A stretch of 64,000 nucleotides of DNA from Firmicutes bacterium UBA3553 (GCA_002381185.1 DFOA01000017.1:1-64000), one strand, 5' to 3'; shown: positions 42,235 through 52,108, numbered from the stretch's first letter. Notes: generated by a model not told the origin, from the letters alone. Numbers and translations: made by a program.

Positions 42235-43728
42235 ATGGAAAAAACGAAACAAAAAAACAATACAGTGTTTTATGTATCTTTAGCTATATCTCTGGCAATA
42301 GTGCTCTGGGGTATATTGGCACAAAGCAATTTTGCATCCTTTGCAAATTTATTACTGTCTTTTTTAACCAATAACTTTGGTTGGTCATATCTGATATCAA
42401 TGCTTGTATTTGTAGTGTTTGCATTGATATTGGCGTTCAGTAAATATGGAAAAATAAAGCTGGGTGCTGATGACTCGGAGCCTGAATACAGCACAACATC
42501 CTGGTTTGCAATGCTATTCGGAGCCGGAATGGGAATAGGTCTTGTATTCTGGGGAGTGGCAGAGCCAATATCTCATTATGTAGGCCCTGCAGCCGGAATA
42601 GAACCTGGCACCACTCAGGCAATGAATTTTGCAATGAGAGCATCATTTATGCACTGGGGATTCCACCCGTGGGCAAATTATTCGATTATCGGTCTGGCTT
42701 TGGCATATTTCCAATTCAGAAAGAACAAACCGGGCTTAATCAGCAGCATTTTCATACCACTGTTCGGAGAAGAAAGAGTAAATGGTCCCATAGGCAAGGT
42801 AATAGACATTCTTGCAGTGTTTGCCACCGTTGCAGGTGTGGCAACTTCATTGGGTTTAGGTACACTGCAAATTAACAGTGGACTTAATTATCTATTTAAA
42901 CTTCCTGAAACTACAGCCGTTCAAATAGGTATAATACTGGTAATTACTATTCTTTACATCTGGACTGCTGTCAGCGGCATTGACAAGGGTATAAAACTCC
43001 TTGGCGATATAAATCTATATTTAGCCTTTGGGTTGCTGGCATTATCTTTCGTATTTGGACCTACTTTAAAGATAATAAATGTATTTACTAATGGATTAGG
43101 TGAATATATAAATGGATTTTTTGCTAACAGTCTTCATATTGAACCCTTTGGAGATAACAGCTGGACCAATGCATGGACCATTTTCTACTGGGCTTGGTGG
43201 ATTGCATGGGCACCATTTGTCGGAACCTTTATTGCACGTATATCCAAGGGAAGAACAATAAGAGAATTTATCGGAGGGGTAATATTTGCACCTGCCATAG
43301 TATCGATTGTTTGGTTCTCCGTATTTGGGGCAATGGGTCTGAATCTGAGTGAGACAATTGGCGTGGAAGGACTATCTGCAGCTGCTGCCAATCCTTCGAC
43401 TGCACTGTTCCAGGTATTTAGCTATTACCCGATGGGAAAGATATTGTCACTAATCGCAGTCGTGTTATTATGTACATTTTTTATTACATCGGCTAATTCA
43501 GCTACATTTGTTTTGGGAATGCTCAGTTCTGAGGGAAATTTGAATCCTACAAGACAAAAACAATTTCTTTGGGGAATAGTCCAGGCATTATTTGCAACAG
43601 CACTGCTTATTTCAGGTGGATTAGGTGCATTGCAGACAGCTTCTGTAGCTGCGGCCTTTCCTTTTATAGCAGTAATGTTGCTAGCTATGATTTCCTTGAT
43701 GAAGGCCTTAAAAGAAGAAAAATTATAA
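42235..43728 (+). CDS. BCCT family betaine/carnitine/choline transporter (likely glycine betaine)
   Basis: A 497-residue membrane transporter with about twelve hydrophobic helices. The BCCT signatures are the glycine-rich GAGMGIGLVFWGVAEPISHY (G-M-G-I-G as in sodium-coupled BetP) and the tryptophan-rich FYWAWWIAWAPFVGTFIARIS. These aromatic residues form the quaternary-amine site in the family. GTGGAGG precedes the ATG. Its place 47 bp after the component-B genes suggests it brings in the amine they reduce. A strong terminator follows. Confidence 0.93.
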   Translation: MEKTKQKNNTVFYVSLAISLAIVLWGILAQSNFASFANLLLSFLTNNFGWSYLISMLVFVVFALILAFSKYGKIKLGADDSEPEYSTTSWFAMLFGAGMGIGLVFWGVAEPISHYVGPAAGIEPGTTQAMNFAMRASFMHWGFHPWANYSIIGLALAYFQFRKNKPGLISSIFIPLFGEERVNGPIGKVIDILAVFATVAGVATSLGLGTLQINSGLNYLFKLPETTAVQIGIILVITILYIWTAVSGIDKGIKLLGDINLYLAFGLLALSFVFGPTLKIINVFTNGLGEYINGFFANSLHIEPFGDNSWTNAWTIFYWAWWIAWAPFVGTFIARISKGRTIREFIGGVIFAPAIVSIVWFSVFGAMGLNLSETIGVEGLSAAAANPSTALFQVFSYYPMGKILSLIAVVLLCTFFITSANSATFVLGMLSSEGNLNPTRQKQFLWGIVQALFATALLISGGLGALQTASVAAAFPFIAVMLLAMISLMKALKEEKL

Positions 43729-43732
43729 TTGT

Positions 43733-43778
43733 AAAAAGAGCCTTAAGACTGTAAAAATCCTGTCTTTTGGCTCTTTTT
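43733..43778 (+). terminator. terminator of the betaine-reductase/BCCT unit
   Basis: AAAAAGAGCC (43733-43742) pairs with GGCTCTTTTT (43769-43778), with an inner AAGAC/GTCTT stem. Confidence 0.85.
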
Positions 43779-43821
43779 ATAAAATAAAGAAGTTTGCTTT
43801 CTTTTTAAGTCATTAATTGTA

Positions 43822-44928
43822 TTACATTGTCATTAGTTTCAGCACAACTTTTGAAGCGTTAATAAAATCTTCAATTTTAAGCCTTTCATCTGTTGTATGA
43901 ACAAGCTCCATGCCTGTTCCTATATTTATTGCTTTTATTCCGTTTAAATTAAAAACATTGGCATCGCTTCCGCCTCCTGAAGGCAGCTTTACTACTTCAA
44001 GATTCAGGCTTTCACATACACCGGAGATTGTTTTAATGTGTTCATCTTCAGGATCTAACACATATGAATAATAACAGTTTTCAATTTTATATTCCAGTTT
44101 AGCTCCGTATTTTTCGCAGGATTCCTTTAAACGGTTTATCATGTGCTCTGTCTGCTCATTTAATTTGTCAACAGAACGGCTTCTTGCTTCCGCAACAATT
44201 TCAACCAATGGTGATACTATGTTTGTCGGACCTTCAGCCTTAAAGGTCCCGATATTGGCCGTAGTTTCAGAATCAATTCTCAAAAGCTTCATTGTTGAAA
44301 CTGCTTCTGCAGCAGCCATTATTGCGCTGATTCCTGCTTCAGGGCATGCTCCTGCGTGAGCTGTTTTTCCGTGTACCTCAGCATATATCCTTGTTTGACC
44401 AGGTGCCTCTGTAATAATATGGCCCGGACCTTTTCCGCTATCAAGTACAATCCCCTTTTTTGCCTTAAGTCTTTGAAATTCTACTTCCTTAACACCGTTT
44501 ACTCCGCCTTCCTCGCAAATTGTAAATACTATTTCTATTGGTCTGTGAGGAAGATTCTGCTCCTTTATTATTCTTAATGCTTCTAAAATTGCGACAACGC
44601 CGGATTTGTCGTCTCCTCCTAATATTGTATCACCCTTGCTTTTTATATAATCTCCATCTACATATGGTTCAATTCCTGCTCCCGGAGTAACTGTGTCCAT
44701 GTGTGCTGAAAAAAGCATTGCTTCTGATTCGGTTGTACCGGGAACATAGCAATAAATATTGTTACCGTTGGAATTTAATTTTTTCCCCGCATTATCAGTG
44801 TAAACTTCCAGCCCCAGTTCTTTTAAATCAGCAATAATTCTTTCGCCTATGGCCTTTTCATTTTTTGTTTCACTTTCAATTTTTACATATTCCATAAAAG
44901 TATTAAGCATGCGCTCTTTGTTTATCAT
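43822..44928 (-). CDS. M20/PepT-like peptidase (tripeptidase type)
   Basis: A 368-residue zinc aminopeptidase of the M20 family, PepT-like form. It has AMLFSAHMDTVTPG (first metal His-x-Asp), the bridging Asp in LGGDDKSGVVAI, the catalytic Glu pair in FTICEEGGVNGV, and a metal Asp in VLDSGKGPGH. The dimerisation domain has VHGKTAHAGACPEAG, and the C-terminal metal site is VHTTDERLKIED. It cleaves N-terminal residues from short peptides, feeding amino acid fermentation. ATG 44928 follows AGGAGGG. It is a single gene, convergent with the BCCT unit. Confidence 0.88.
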   Translation of the reverse strand: MINKERMLNTFMEYVKIESETKNEKAIGERIIADLKELGLEVYTDNAGKKLNSNGNNIYCYVPGTTESEAMLFSAHMDTVTPGAGIEPYVDGDYIKSKGDTILGGDDKSGVVAILEALRIIKEQNLPHRPIEIVFTICEEGGVNGVKEVEFQRLKAKKGIVLDSGKGPGHIITEAPGQTRIYAEVHGKTAHAGACPEAGISAIMAAAEAVSTMKLLRIDSETTANIGTFKAEGPTNIVSPLVEIVAEARSRSVDKLNEQTEHMINRLKESCEKYGAKLEYKIENCYYSYVLDPEDEHIKTISGVCESLNLEVVKLPSGGGSDANVFNLNGIKAINIGTGMELVHTTDERLKIEDFINASKVVLKLMTM

Positions 44929-45162
44929 AGAACCCTCCTGTATGTATTTATTCCATTATACAATATAATATAAAATTTTCCATTAAAATAACAAAATGTT
45001 ATATTAAAATTAATTTAAAATTAATTTTATATTATGTTAATATTAAGGCAAACGTGGTATAATACGTGTATGCATTTATGAGACAATTTCCATAAGTTTC
45101 ATTAAAAAAGACTTAAAACAAAGACAAGCGTAAACATCAATTAACAATTGCAGGGAGCAGCT

Positions 45163-47019
45163 ATGTTTGATATACAGGAAGAATTAAAGAAGATACCTGA
45201 CAATCCGGGCGTCTACCAGATGAAAAATGAATTTGGTGAAATTATATATGTAGGTAAGGCAAAAAACTTAAAAAAAAGAGTGAGGCAATATTTCCAATCT
45301 AAGAACCATGCGCCGAAAATAGAGGCGATGATAAGAAATATTGCTGAATTTGAATATATAATAGTAGACAATGAAGTCGAAGCACTCATACTTGAAGCCA
45401 ATTTAATTAAAAAGCACAGACCTAAATACAACACAATTTTAAGAGACGACAAGCAGTATCCATATATAAAAATTTCTGTTCAGGAAAAATATCCAAGGAT
45501 TTACAAGGTGAGAGAAGTAAAAAAGGATGGGGCAAAATATTTTGGTCCATATCCAAGCGCCTATGCTGTCAATGAGATTATTGATATTATCGGAAGTTTA
45601 TACAAGCTTAGGAAATGTTCTATAAAGTTGGATGGAAGCAAGAAAAATCAAAGGCCTTGCCTGAATTATCACATTAACAGATGCACTGCGCCATGCATGG
45701 GAAATGTTGATTCTAAGGAATATAGAGAAGAAGTCAGTAAAGCAATAAGCTTTTTGACCGGCAAAGAAGAAGAGCTCATTAAATCCTTAACTGAAAAAAT
45801 GCAGTCAGCATCAGAAAGCCTTGATTTTGAGGCAGCTGCAAAGTATAGGGATCAAATAAGAGCATTAGAAATAATATCAGAAAAACAAAAAATTGTTTCT
45901 GCAAATTCAAGCATTGATCAGGATGTAATCGGCAGTGCCTTGGGTATTGAAGAAGCGTGCATTCAGATTTTCTTCATACGCAACGGCAAAATTATAGGCA
46001 GAGAGCATTATCTGTTGACTAATATAGAAAATGAAACAAGAGAAGAAATAATCAGCTCTTTCTTATCACAATTTTATACGGGTACGGTATATATTCCTAA
46101 AGAAATATACATTGAGGCCGATATTGAAGATAGAGAAGTTTTTGAAAAGCTTTTGTCTGAAAAAAGAGGCAATAAGGTTTCAATTAAAGTACCTTCAAAG
46201 GGCGATAAGAGCATGCTGATTAAAATGATAAAGAAAAATGCCCTTGAAATTTTGGAAAAGGGAAGCCAGAGAATCAAGAAAAACCTCGATGAAAGTATGC
46301 AGGCAGTGGAAGCATTAAAGGATTTGTTGGAAATGGAAGAAGCGCCTCTTAGAATTGAAGCATATGATATTTCCAATATTCAGGGAGTTGAGTCAGTTGG
46401 CTCAATGGTTGTTTTTGAAAGAGGAGTTCCAAGCAAGAGCAACTACAGGAGATTCAAAATTAAAACCGTCAAAGGACCAAATGATTATAAAAGTATGGAG
46501 GAAGTTCTGGAACGACGTATTAACAGAGGGCTTGACCAAGGTGATGCCAATGGTTTCAACAAGATGCCGGATTTGATTTTAATTGATGGCGGAAAGGGAC
46601 AAACAGGCATTGCAGAAGAAGTTATTTACAATTATGGATTAAATATACCTGTTTGTGGAATGATAAAGGATGACAAGCATACTACAAGGGGACTGATTTA
46701 TCAGAACAAAGAAATAGAATTTAAGAAAACAGACAAAGTCTATCGTTTAATTTACAGAATACAGGAAGAAGCCCACAGGTTTGCAATTGATTATCACCGA
46801 AATTTAAGGGATAAAACTTTATTTAAATCAGAACTGGACAATATTGAGAATATAGGTGAGAAAAGAAAAATTAATTTGCTTAAATATTTTGGATCTGTCG
46901 ATAACATTAAAAATAAAAGCGTCGAAGAGCTTGCAGATGTAGAAGGCATGAATATAAGGGCAGCAGAGTCTGTATATAACTATTTTAAAAACGTAAAAAT
47001 AAACAATGAACATGAATGA
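45163..47019 (+). CDS. uvrC: excinuclease ABC subunit C
   Basis: The nuclease subunit of UvrABC nucleotide excision repair; it makes both incisions. The 618 residues begin with a GIY-YIG domain (DNPGVYQMKNEFGEIIYVGKAKNLKKRVRQYF). A cysteine cluster RPCLNYHINRCTAPC follows, then a UvrB-binding UVR motif near 195-230. The RNase H-like domain has DISNIQGVESVGSMVVFERG and LILIDGGKGQ. The C-terminal helix-hairpin-helix is IGEKRKINLLKYFGS. I start at ATG 45163 (CAGGGAG upstream); a TTG at 45148 lies inside the ribosome binding site region. hprK follows 40 bp later. Confidence 0.96.
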   Translation: MFDIQEELKKIPDNPGVYQMKNEFGEIIYVGKAKNLKKRVRQYFQSKNHAPKIEAMIRNIAEFEYIIVDNEVEALILEANLIKKHRPKYNTILRDDKQYPYIKISVQEKYPRIYKVREVKKDGAKYFGPYPSAYAVNEIIDIIGSLYKLRKCSIKLDGSKKNQRPCLNYHINRCTAPCMGNVDSKEYREEVSKAISFLTGKEEELIKSLTEKMQSASESLDFEAAAKYRDQIRALEIISEKQKIVSANSSIDQDVIGSALGIEEACIQIFFIRNGKIIGREHYLLTNIENETREEIISSFLSQFYTGTVYIPKEIYIEADIEDREVFEKLLSEKRGNKVSIKVPSKGDKSMLIKMIKKNALEILEKGSQRIKKNLDESMQAVEALKDLLEMEEAPLRIEAYDISNIQGVESVGSMVVFERGVPSKSNYRRFKIKTVKGPNDYKSMEEVLERRINRGLDQGDANGFNKMPDLILIDGGKGQTGIAEEVIYNYGLNIPVCGMIKDDKHTTRGLIYQNKEIEFKKTDKVYRLIYRIQEEAHRFAIDYHRNLRDKTLFKSELDNIENIGEKRKINLLKYFGSVDNIKNKSVEELADVEGMNIRAAESVYNYFKNVKINNEHE

Positions 47020-47059
47020 TGAATGTCTAATAATGAACAATATAGAGGGATGGTAACGT

Positions 47060-47971
47060 ATGCAGTATGTAAAACTTGAGGATTTAGTAAACTATATGAA
47101 TTTAGAGCCTGTTTATTATCCGGAGGATGTTCAGTCCAGAATTTATACACCGGAAATAATAAGGCCGGGTCTTCAAATAGCAGGCTACTTTGACTGGTTT
47201 TCATTTGAAAGAGTTCAGGTGATGGGCAAGGCAGAAATGTTTTATCTGAAAACCTTGGATGACGATGTGAAAAAGCAAAGACTGGAGAAGTTTTTCAGCT
47301 TTCCTATTCCTGCTCTGATAATTGCCAATGAAATGGCTGTGGATGAGGATATAATTCACTATGCAAAAAAATATAAAAGACCAGTTTTTACTTCCGGCCA
47401 AAAAACAGATAAGCTTCAAAATATACTTATAAACTTTCTGGAAGAAGAATTAGCGGAAGAAACTACTATTCACGGCGTATGCCTTGAAGTGTTCGGTGTG
47501 GGAGTATTAATAAAGGGAAAAAGCGGAATAGGCAAAAGCGAGACTTCCCTTGAACTCATCAACAGAGGTCACCGTCTTGTTGCAGATGATGCTGTTATTA
47601 TTAAAAGGGTTGATAACGGATTGAAAGCAACATGCCCTGAGCTTACTCAACACTTAATGGAAATAAGAGGAATCGGTATACTTGACATAAAGCATCTGTT
47701 TGGTGTTGGATCCATTAGAATCGAGCAGTTTGTTGAAATAGTAATTGAACTGGAAGAATGGGATGAAAATAAGGAGTATGACAGAATAGGCACAGATGAA
47801 GATTATACAGATATTCTTGGAATAAAGGTTCCCACAGTCTTAATTCCTGTAAGGCCTGGAAGAAATATTTCTGCCATTATAGAAATAGCTGCTAAAAATT
47901 ACAGGCAAAAGCTTTTAGGATATAACCCTTTGGAAACATATAATAAGAGATTTCGCAGCATGACAAGGTAA
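47060..47971 (+). CDS. hprK: HPr kinase/phosphorylase
   Basis: It phosphorylates and dephosphorylates HPr on Ser46, the sensor of carbon catabolite control in low-GC Gram-positives. The 303-residue protein has the P-loop GKSGIGKS at residues 153-160, the catalytic GHRLVADDAV segment, and the HprK signature LMEIRGIGILDIKHLFG. The C-terminal part is PVRPGRNISAIIEIAAKNYR. Order after uvrC is common in Clostridia. GAGGGA precedes ATG 47060. Confidence 0.96.
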   Translation: MQYVKLEDLVNYMNLEPVYYPEDVQSRIYTPEIIRPGLQIAGYFDWFSFERVQVMGKAEMFYLKTLDDDVKKQRLEKFFSFPIPALIIANEMAVDEDIIHYAKKYKRPVFTSGQKTDKLQNILINFLEEELAEETTIHGVCLEVFGVGVLIKGKSGIGKSETSLELINRGHRLVADDAVIIKRVDNGLKATCPELTQHLMEIRGIGILDIKHLFGVGSIRIEQFVEIVIELEEWDENKEYDRIGTDEDYTDILGIKVPTVLIPVRPGRNISAIIEIAAKNYRQKLLGYNPLETYNKRFRSMTR

Positions 47972-48374
47972 TATTGAAACTTATGAAATTTAACTTGCAA
48001 ATTTTAAAAAAAATTCATAATTTAAACATGAGCATAAAATATATTAAAGTTATTAACTTATTTATATTATAAAGGAATCAGAATATTTTAAAATAAGAAA
48101 AATACTTAAATATTATCAAAGAATTATGCAATTTTTATGGTTGCATTTATTTTTGCTTTGGGATATAATCTATTGTGTATTGATTTTTTATAACGGTGCA
48201 AAAAGAAGCTCTGCCTCTATAGGCTGCAGTTTTTGAATTATCTGTTCATGCGGCGGTTAATCCTGCTTCATTGAAATGGTTATGTAATTGCTGATGCAAT
48301 TATTTCCGTTGTTATAAACAATATTATTAAGGGTTACATTATATAAATTAATAATTATATAGGAGGATACATAA
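47972..48374 (+). promoter_or_regulatory. long intergenic region with PFOR promoter and ~200-nt leader
   Basis: TTGCAT (48141-48146), 17-bp spacer, TATAAT (48164-48169) gives a start near 48176 and a leader of about 200 nt. The leader can form GCCT-CTAT-AGGC (about 48212-48223), flanked by CTGC/GCAG alternatives and followed by TTTTTG, which could act as an attenuator. AGGAGGA precedes the ATG. The first 150 bp are AT-rich with nothing recognisable. Confidence 0.45.
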
Positions 48375-51300
48375 ATGTCAAAAGTTATGAAAACTATGGA
48401 CGGAAATACCGCTGCTGCGTATGTCTCATATGCCTTTACAGATGTTGCGGCAATATTTCCAATAACACCTTCTTCACCAATGGCTGAACTAGCAGATGAA
48501 TGGGCGGCACATGGTCAAAAAAACATTTTCGGCCAAACTGTTAAGGTTGTGGAAATGCAGTCAGAAGGTGGCGCAGCAGGAGCTGTTCACGGTTCATTAC
48601 AAGCAGGTGCGTTAACAACTACTTATACAGCTTCACAGGGATTGTTGTTAATGATTCCTAATATGTATAAAATTGCGGGAGAATTATTACCTGCAGTATT
48701 CCATGTTTCTGCTAGAGCAATTGCCGGACATGCGTTGTCAATTTTTGGAGATCATTCAGACGTAATGGCTGCAAGACAAACAGGTTTTGCATTATTGGCA
48801 TCAAGCAGTGTTCAGGAAGCAATGGATTTAGGAGGAGTCGCACACTTAGCTACTCTTAAAACAAGAGTTCCGTTTGTACATTTCTTTGATGGATTCAGAA
48901 CATCTCATGAAGTTCAAAAAATAGAAGTAATTGATTATGCTGAATTTGCTAAATTAGTTGACATGGATGCTGTTAATGAATTCAGAGCCAGAGCACTTAA
49001 TCCGGAACATCCTGTAACAAGAGGAACAGCACAAAACCCAGACATATTCTTCCAAGCCAGAGAAGCTTCAAATAAATTCTATGAATCAGTTCCTGATGCA
49101 GTAGCTGATTACATGAAAGAAATAGAAAAAATAACAGGCAGAGAATACAAGCCATTCAACTATTACGGTGCACCAGATGCTGAAAATATAATAGTTGCTA
49201 TGGGATCAGTTACTGAAACAGCTGAAGAAGTAATTGACTACTTAAATGCAAAGGGAGAAAAAGTAGGTATAGTTATAGTTCACTTGTACAGACCTTTCTC
49301 ATCAAAATATTTCTTTGATGTTATGCCGAAGACCGTTAAAAAAATAGCAGTACTTGACAGATGCAAAGAGCCGGGTTCAGTTGGAGAACCATTGTATTTA
49401 GACGTTAAATCATTATTCTACAACCAAGAAGAACAACCTGTAATAGTTGGTGGAAGATACGGTTTAGGTTCAAAGGATACTACTCCTGCTCAAATATTTG
49501 CAGTTTATAACAACTTAAAACAAGATGAACCAAAGACTAACTTTACTATCGGTATAGTGGATGATGTTACATTTACATCATTGGAAACTCCTGAAGTTGT
49601 AAATACATCAGCTGCCGGAACAGTAAGATGTAAATTCTGGGGTCTTGGTTCAGATGGTACTGTCGGAGCAAACAAAGACGCAATAAAAATTATCGGAGAC
49701 CATACAAACATGTATGCTCAAGGATATTTCTCATATGACTCTAAAAAATCAGGCGGTGTTACTGTATCTCACTTAAGATTCGGTAAATCTCCGATCAGAT
49801 CAACTTATTTAATAGATGAAGCAGACTTTGTTTCATTGTCACAACAATCATATGTTGCTAAATATGATGTGTTGACAGGACTTAAAAAAGGCGGCACATT
49901 CTTATTAAATACACTTTGGTCAGAAGAAGAATTAGAAGCAAACTTACCGGCAAAATATAAAAAATATTTAGCTGAAAAGAATATTAACTTCTATACAATC
50001 AATGCTACAAAACTTGCCCATGAATTGGGACTTGGAAACAGAACAAACATGATTATTCAGTCTGCTTTCTTCAAATTAGCTAATGTTATTCCTGTTGAAG
50101 AAGCTGTTGAATATTTAAATAAAGCTATTGAAAAATCATACGGCAAAAAAGGTGATGCAATAGTAAGCATGAACCAGGAAGCTGTTCAAAAAGGTATTAC
50201 TGAATTAGTTAAAATAGAAATTCCGGAATCCTGGAAAAATGCTGTTGACAATGAAAGTGCAAACAGCGGTCTTGCAGTACCATTTACTGAAGAAGAAAAA
50301 CCAGATTTCATTAAAAATGTTGCAGATGTTATGAACAGACAAGAGGGCGACATACTTCCTGTAAGTACATTTGCAGGCATAGAAGATGGTACATTTCCAC
50401 AAGGTACATCTGCATATGAAAAAAGAGGTATTGCAGTTGAAGTTCCAAAATGGATAGCAGAAAATTGTATCCAATGTAACCAATGTGCATTTGTATGTCC
50501 TCATGCAGTAATCAGACCGACGTTGTTAAATGAAGAAGAAAAAGCTAATGCTCCGGAAAACTTTGAAACTCTTAAGGCTATAGGTAAAGGCTTGGAAGGA
50601 TTAGAATACAGAATTCAAATAAGCTCGTTGGATTGTACAGGATGCGGAAACTGTGCGGATATCTGTCCAGGAAAGAAAGGCAATAAAGCCCTTGTTATGA
50701 CTCCTATTGCTGAAGAAGTTGAAAAGGAAGTTCCAAACTGGAAATATGCTATTGAAAAAGTAACAATTAAAGATGAATTGATGGATAAAGTTTCTGTTAA
50801 AGGAAGCCAGTTCTGCAAACCATACTTTGAGTTCTCAGGAGCTTGCGCAGGATGCGGAGAAACAGCCTATGTAAAGACTATTACTCAATTGTTCGGTGAC
50901 AGAATGATGATAGCTAACGCTACAGGATGCTCATCAATCTGGGGAGCTTCAGCACCTGCAACACCATATACAAAAGATGCAAACGGAAGAGGACCTTCAT
51001 GGGCTAACTCATTGTTTGAAGACAATGCTGAATATGGATTAGGTATGGCTACAGCTGTTAGACAAATGAGAGACTCTATTCAAATGTCAATTGATAATTT
51101 GATGGAAAAAGACATTCCTCAGAATTTGAAAGATGCATTTAATGAATGGGTTGAAACTAAGAACAACGGTGAGTTATCAAGAAAAGCATCAGAAAAAGTT
51201 CTTGCAGAATTGAAAAACTTCGCACCATGCGATGAATGTGCAAAGGACATTAATAATATATTAGATAAAAAAGATTACCTTGTAAAGAAATCTCAATGGA

Positions 51301-51941
51301 TAATCGGTGGAGACGGTTGGGCTTATGATATCGGATACGGCGGATTAGACCACGTACTGGCATCAGGAGAAGATGTAAATGTTCTTGTGCTTGATACAGA
51401 AGTTTATTCAAACACTGGCGGACAGTCATCAAAAGCTACTCCAACTGCTTCAATCGCAAAATTTGCAGCTTCAGGTAAGAGAGTAAAGAAAAAAGATCTT
51501 GGTATGATAGCTTCTACTTACGGCTATGTATATGTAGCACAGGTTGCTATCGGTGCTGATAAGAACCAATTCTTAAAAGCATTAAAAGAGGCTGAAAGCT
51601 ATGAAGGACCATCATTAATCATTGCTTACGCTCCATGTATTAACCATGGTATTAAGGCAGGAATGGGCAAGACTGTAGAAAGAGAAAAGAAAGCTGTTGA
51701 TGCTGGATACTGGCATTTATACAGATTCAACCCACTTCTCAAAGAAGAAGGCAAGAATCCGTTTATACTAGATTCTAAAGCTCCAAGTGCATCATTCAAG
51801 GAATTCCTTGAAGGTGAAGTAAGATATGATTCATTGAAGGTTTCATTCCCTGAAATAGCTGAAGAATTATATATCAAAGCAGAAAAAGATGCTAAAGACA
51901 GATATGACGGCTATGTAAGAATGGCTGAAATGAAATACTAA
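48375..51941 (+). CDS. nifJ: pyruvate:ferredoxin (flavodoxin) oxidoreductase
   Basis: It oxidises pyruvate to acetyl-CoA and CO2 and reduces ferredoxin, the central step of clostridial fermentation. The 1188-residue single-chain enzyme contains all domains. The N-terminal pyruvate-binding domain begins MDGNTAAAYVSYAFTDVAAI and includes PITPSSPMAE. The gamma domain is around KFWGLGSDGTVGANKDAIKI. Two [4Fe-4S] clusters follow: CIQCNQCAFVCPHAV and CTGCGNCADICPGKK. The TPP domain has CAGCGETAYVK, GDGWAYDIGYGG and LDTEVYSNTGGQSSK. Codon choice is unusually uniform, as for a highly expressed gene. Strong ribosome binding site AGGAGGA and a strong terminator. Confidence 0.97.
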   Translation: MSKVMKTMDGNTAAAYVSYAFTDVAAIFPITPSSPMAELADEWAAHGQKNIFGQTVKVVEMQSEGGAAGAVHGSLQAGALTTTYTASQGLLLMIPNMYKIAGELLPAVFHVSARAIAGHALSIFGDHSDVMAARQTGFALLASSSVQEAMDLGGVAHLATLKTRVPFVHFFDGFRTSHEVQKIEVIDYAEFAKLVDMDAVNEFRARALNPEHPVTRGTAQNPDIFFQAREASNKFYESVPDAVADYMKEIEKITGREYKPFNYYGAPDAENIIVAMGSVTETAEEVIDYLNAKGEKVGIVIVHLYRPFSSKYFFDVMPKTVKKIAVLDRCKEPGSVGEPLYLDVKSLFYNQEEQPVIVGGRYGLGSKDTTPAQIFAVYNNLKQDEPKTNFTIGIVDDVTFTSLETPEVVNTSAAGTVRCKFWGLGSDGTVGANKDAIKIIGDHTNMYAQGYFSYDSKKSGGVTVSHLRFGKSPIRSTYLIDEADFVSLSQQSYVAKYDVLTGLKKGGTFLLNTLWSEEELEANLPAKYKKYLAEKNINFYTINATKLAHELGLGNRTNMIIQSAFFKLANVIPVEEAVEYLNKAIEKSYGKKGDAIVSMNQEAVQKGITELVKIEIPESWKNAVDNESANSGLAVPFTEEEKPDFIKNVADVMNRQEGDILPVSTFAGIEDGTFPQGTSAYEKRGIAVEVPKWIAENCIQCNQCAFVCPHAVIRPTLLNEEEKANAPENFETLKAIGKGLEGLEYRIQISSLDCTGCGNCADICPGKKGNKALVMTPIAEEVEKEVPNWKYAIEKVTIKDELMDKVSVKGSQFCKPYFEFSGACAGCGETAYVKTITQLFGDRMMIANATGCSSIWGASAPATPYTKDANGRGPSWANSLFEDNAEYGLGMATAVRQMRDSIQMSIDNLMEKDIPQNLKDAFNEWVETKNNGELSRKASEKVLAELKNFAPCDECAKDINNILDKKDYLVKKSQWIIGGDGWAYDIGYGGLDHVLASGEDVNVLVLDTEVYSNTGGQSSKATPTASIAKFAASGKRVKKKDLGMIASTYGYVYVAQVAIGADKNQFLKALKEAESYEGPSLIIAYAPCINHGIKAGMGKTVEREKKAVDAGYWHLYRFNPLLKEEGKNPFILDSKAPSASFKEFLEGEVRYDSLKVSFPEIAEELYIKAEKDAKDRYDGYVRMAEMKY

Positions 51942-51953
51942 AAAAATAAGAAG

Positions 51954-51988
51954 CTGCTGTGCTGATAAATTTAGCACAGCAGTTTTTT
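51954..51988 (+). terminator. terminator of nifJ
   Basis: CTGCTGTGCT (51954-51963) pairs with AGCACAGCAG (51973-51982), followed by TTTTTT. Confidence 0.92.
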
Positions 51989-51999
51989 GTATTGGATGT

Positions 52000-52075
52000 C
52001 AACAACAACGAATTCAAAATTGTGTCATGGAAGTAACAAACAAATTTGTGAATTTCTCTGAACTGTGTTATAATA
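52000..52075 (+). repeat. diverged copy of the 16-kb repeat unit, overlapping the fadR-type gene promoter
   Basis: GTCAACAACAACGAATTC followed by an AATT/AAATTTGTGAA pair and ACTGTGTTAT aligns by eye with the second half of the 120-bp unit at 15951-16255 (GTCAACCGCAACGAGTTC ... ACTGTGTTAT). TTGTGA (52046-52051), 17-bp spacer and TATAAT (52069-52074) inside it form the promoter of the regulator gene. Confidence 0.5.
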
Positions 52076-52108
52076 TTAAGTACTACAGATAAATTTTACG
52101 GTGAAGAT

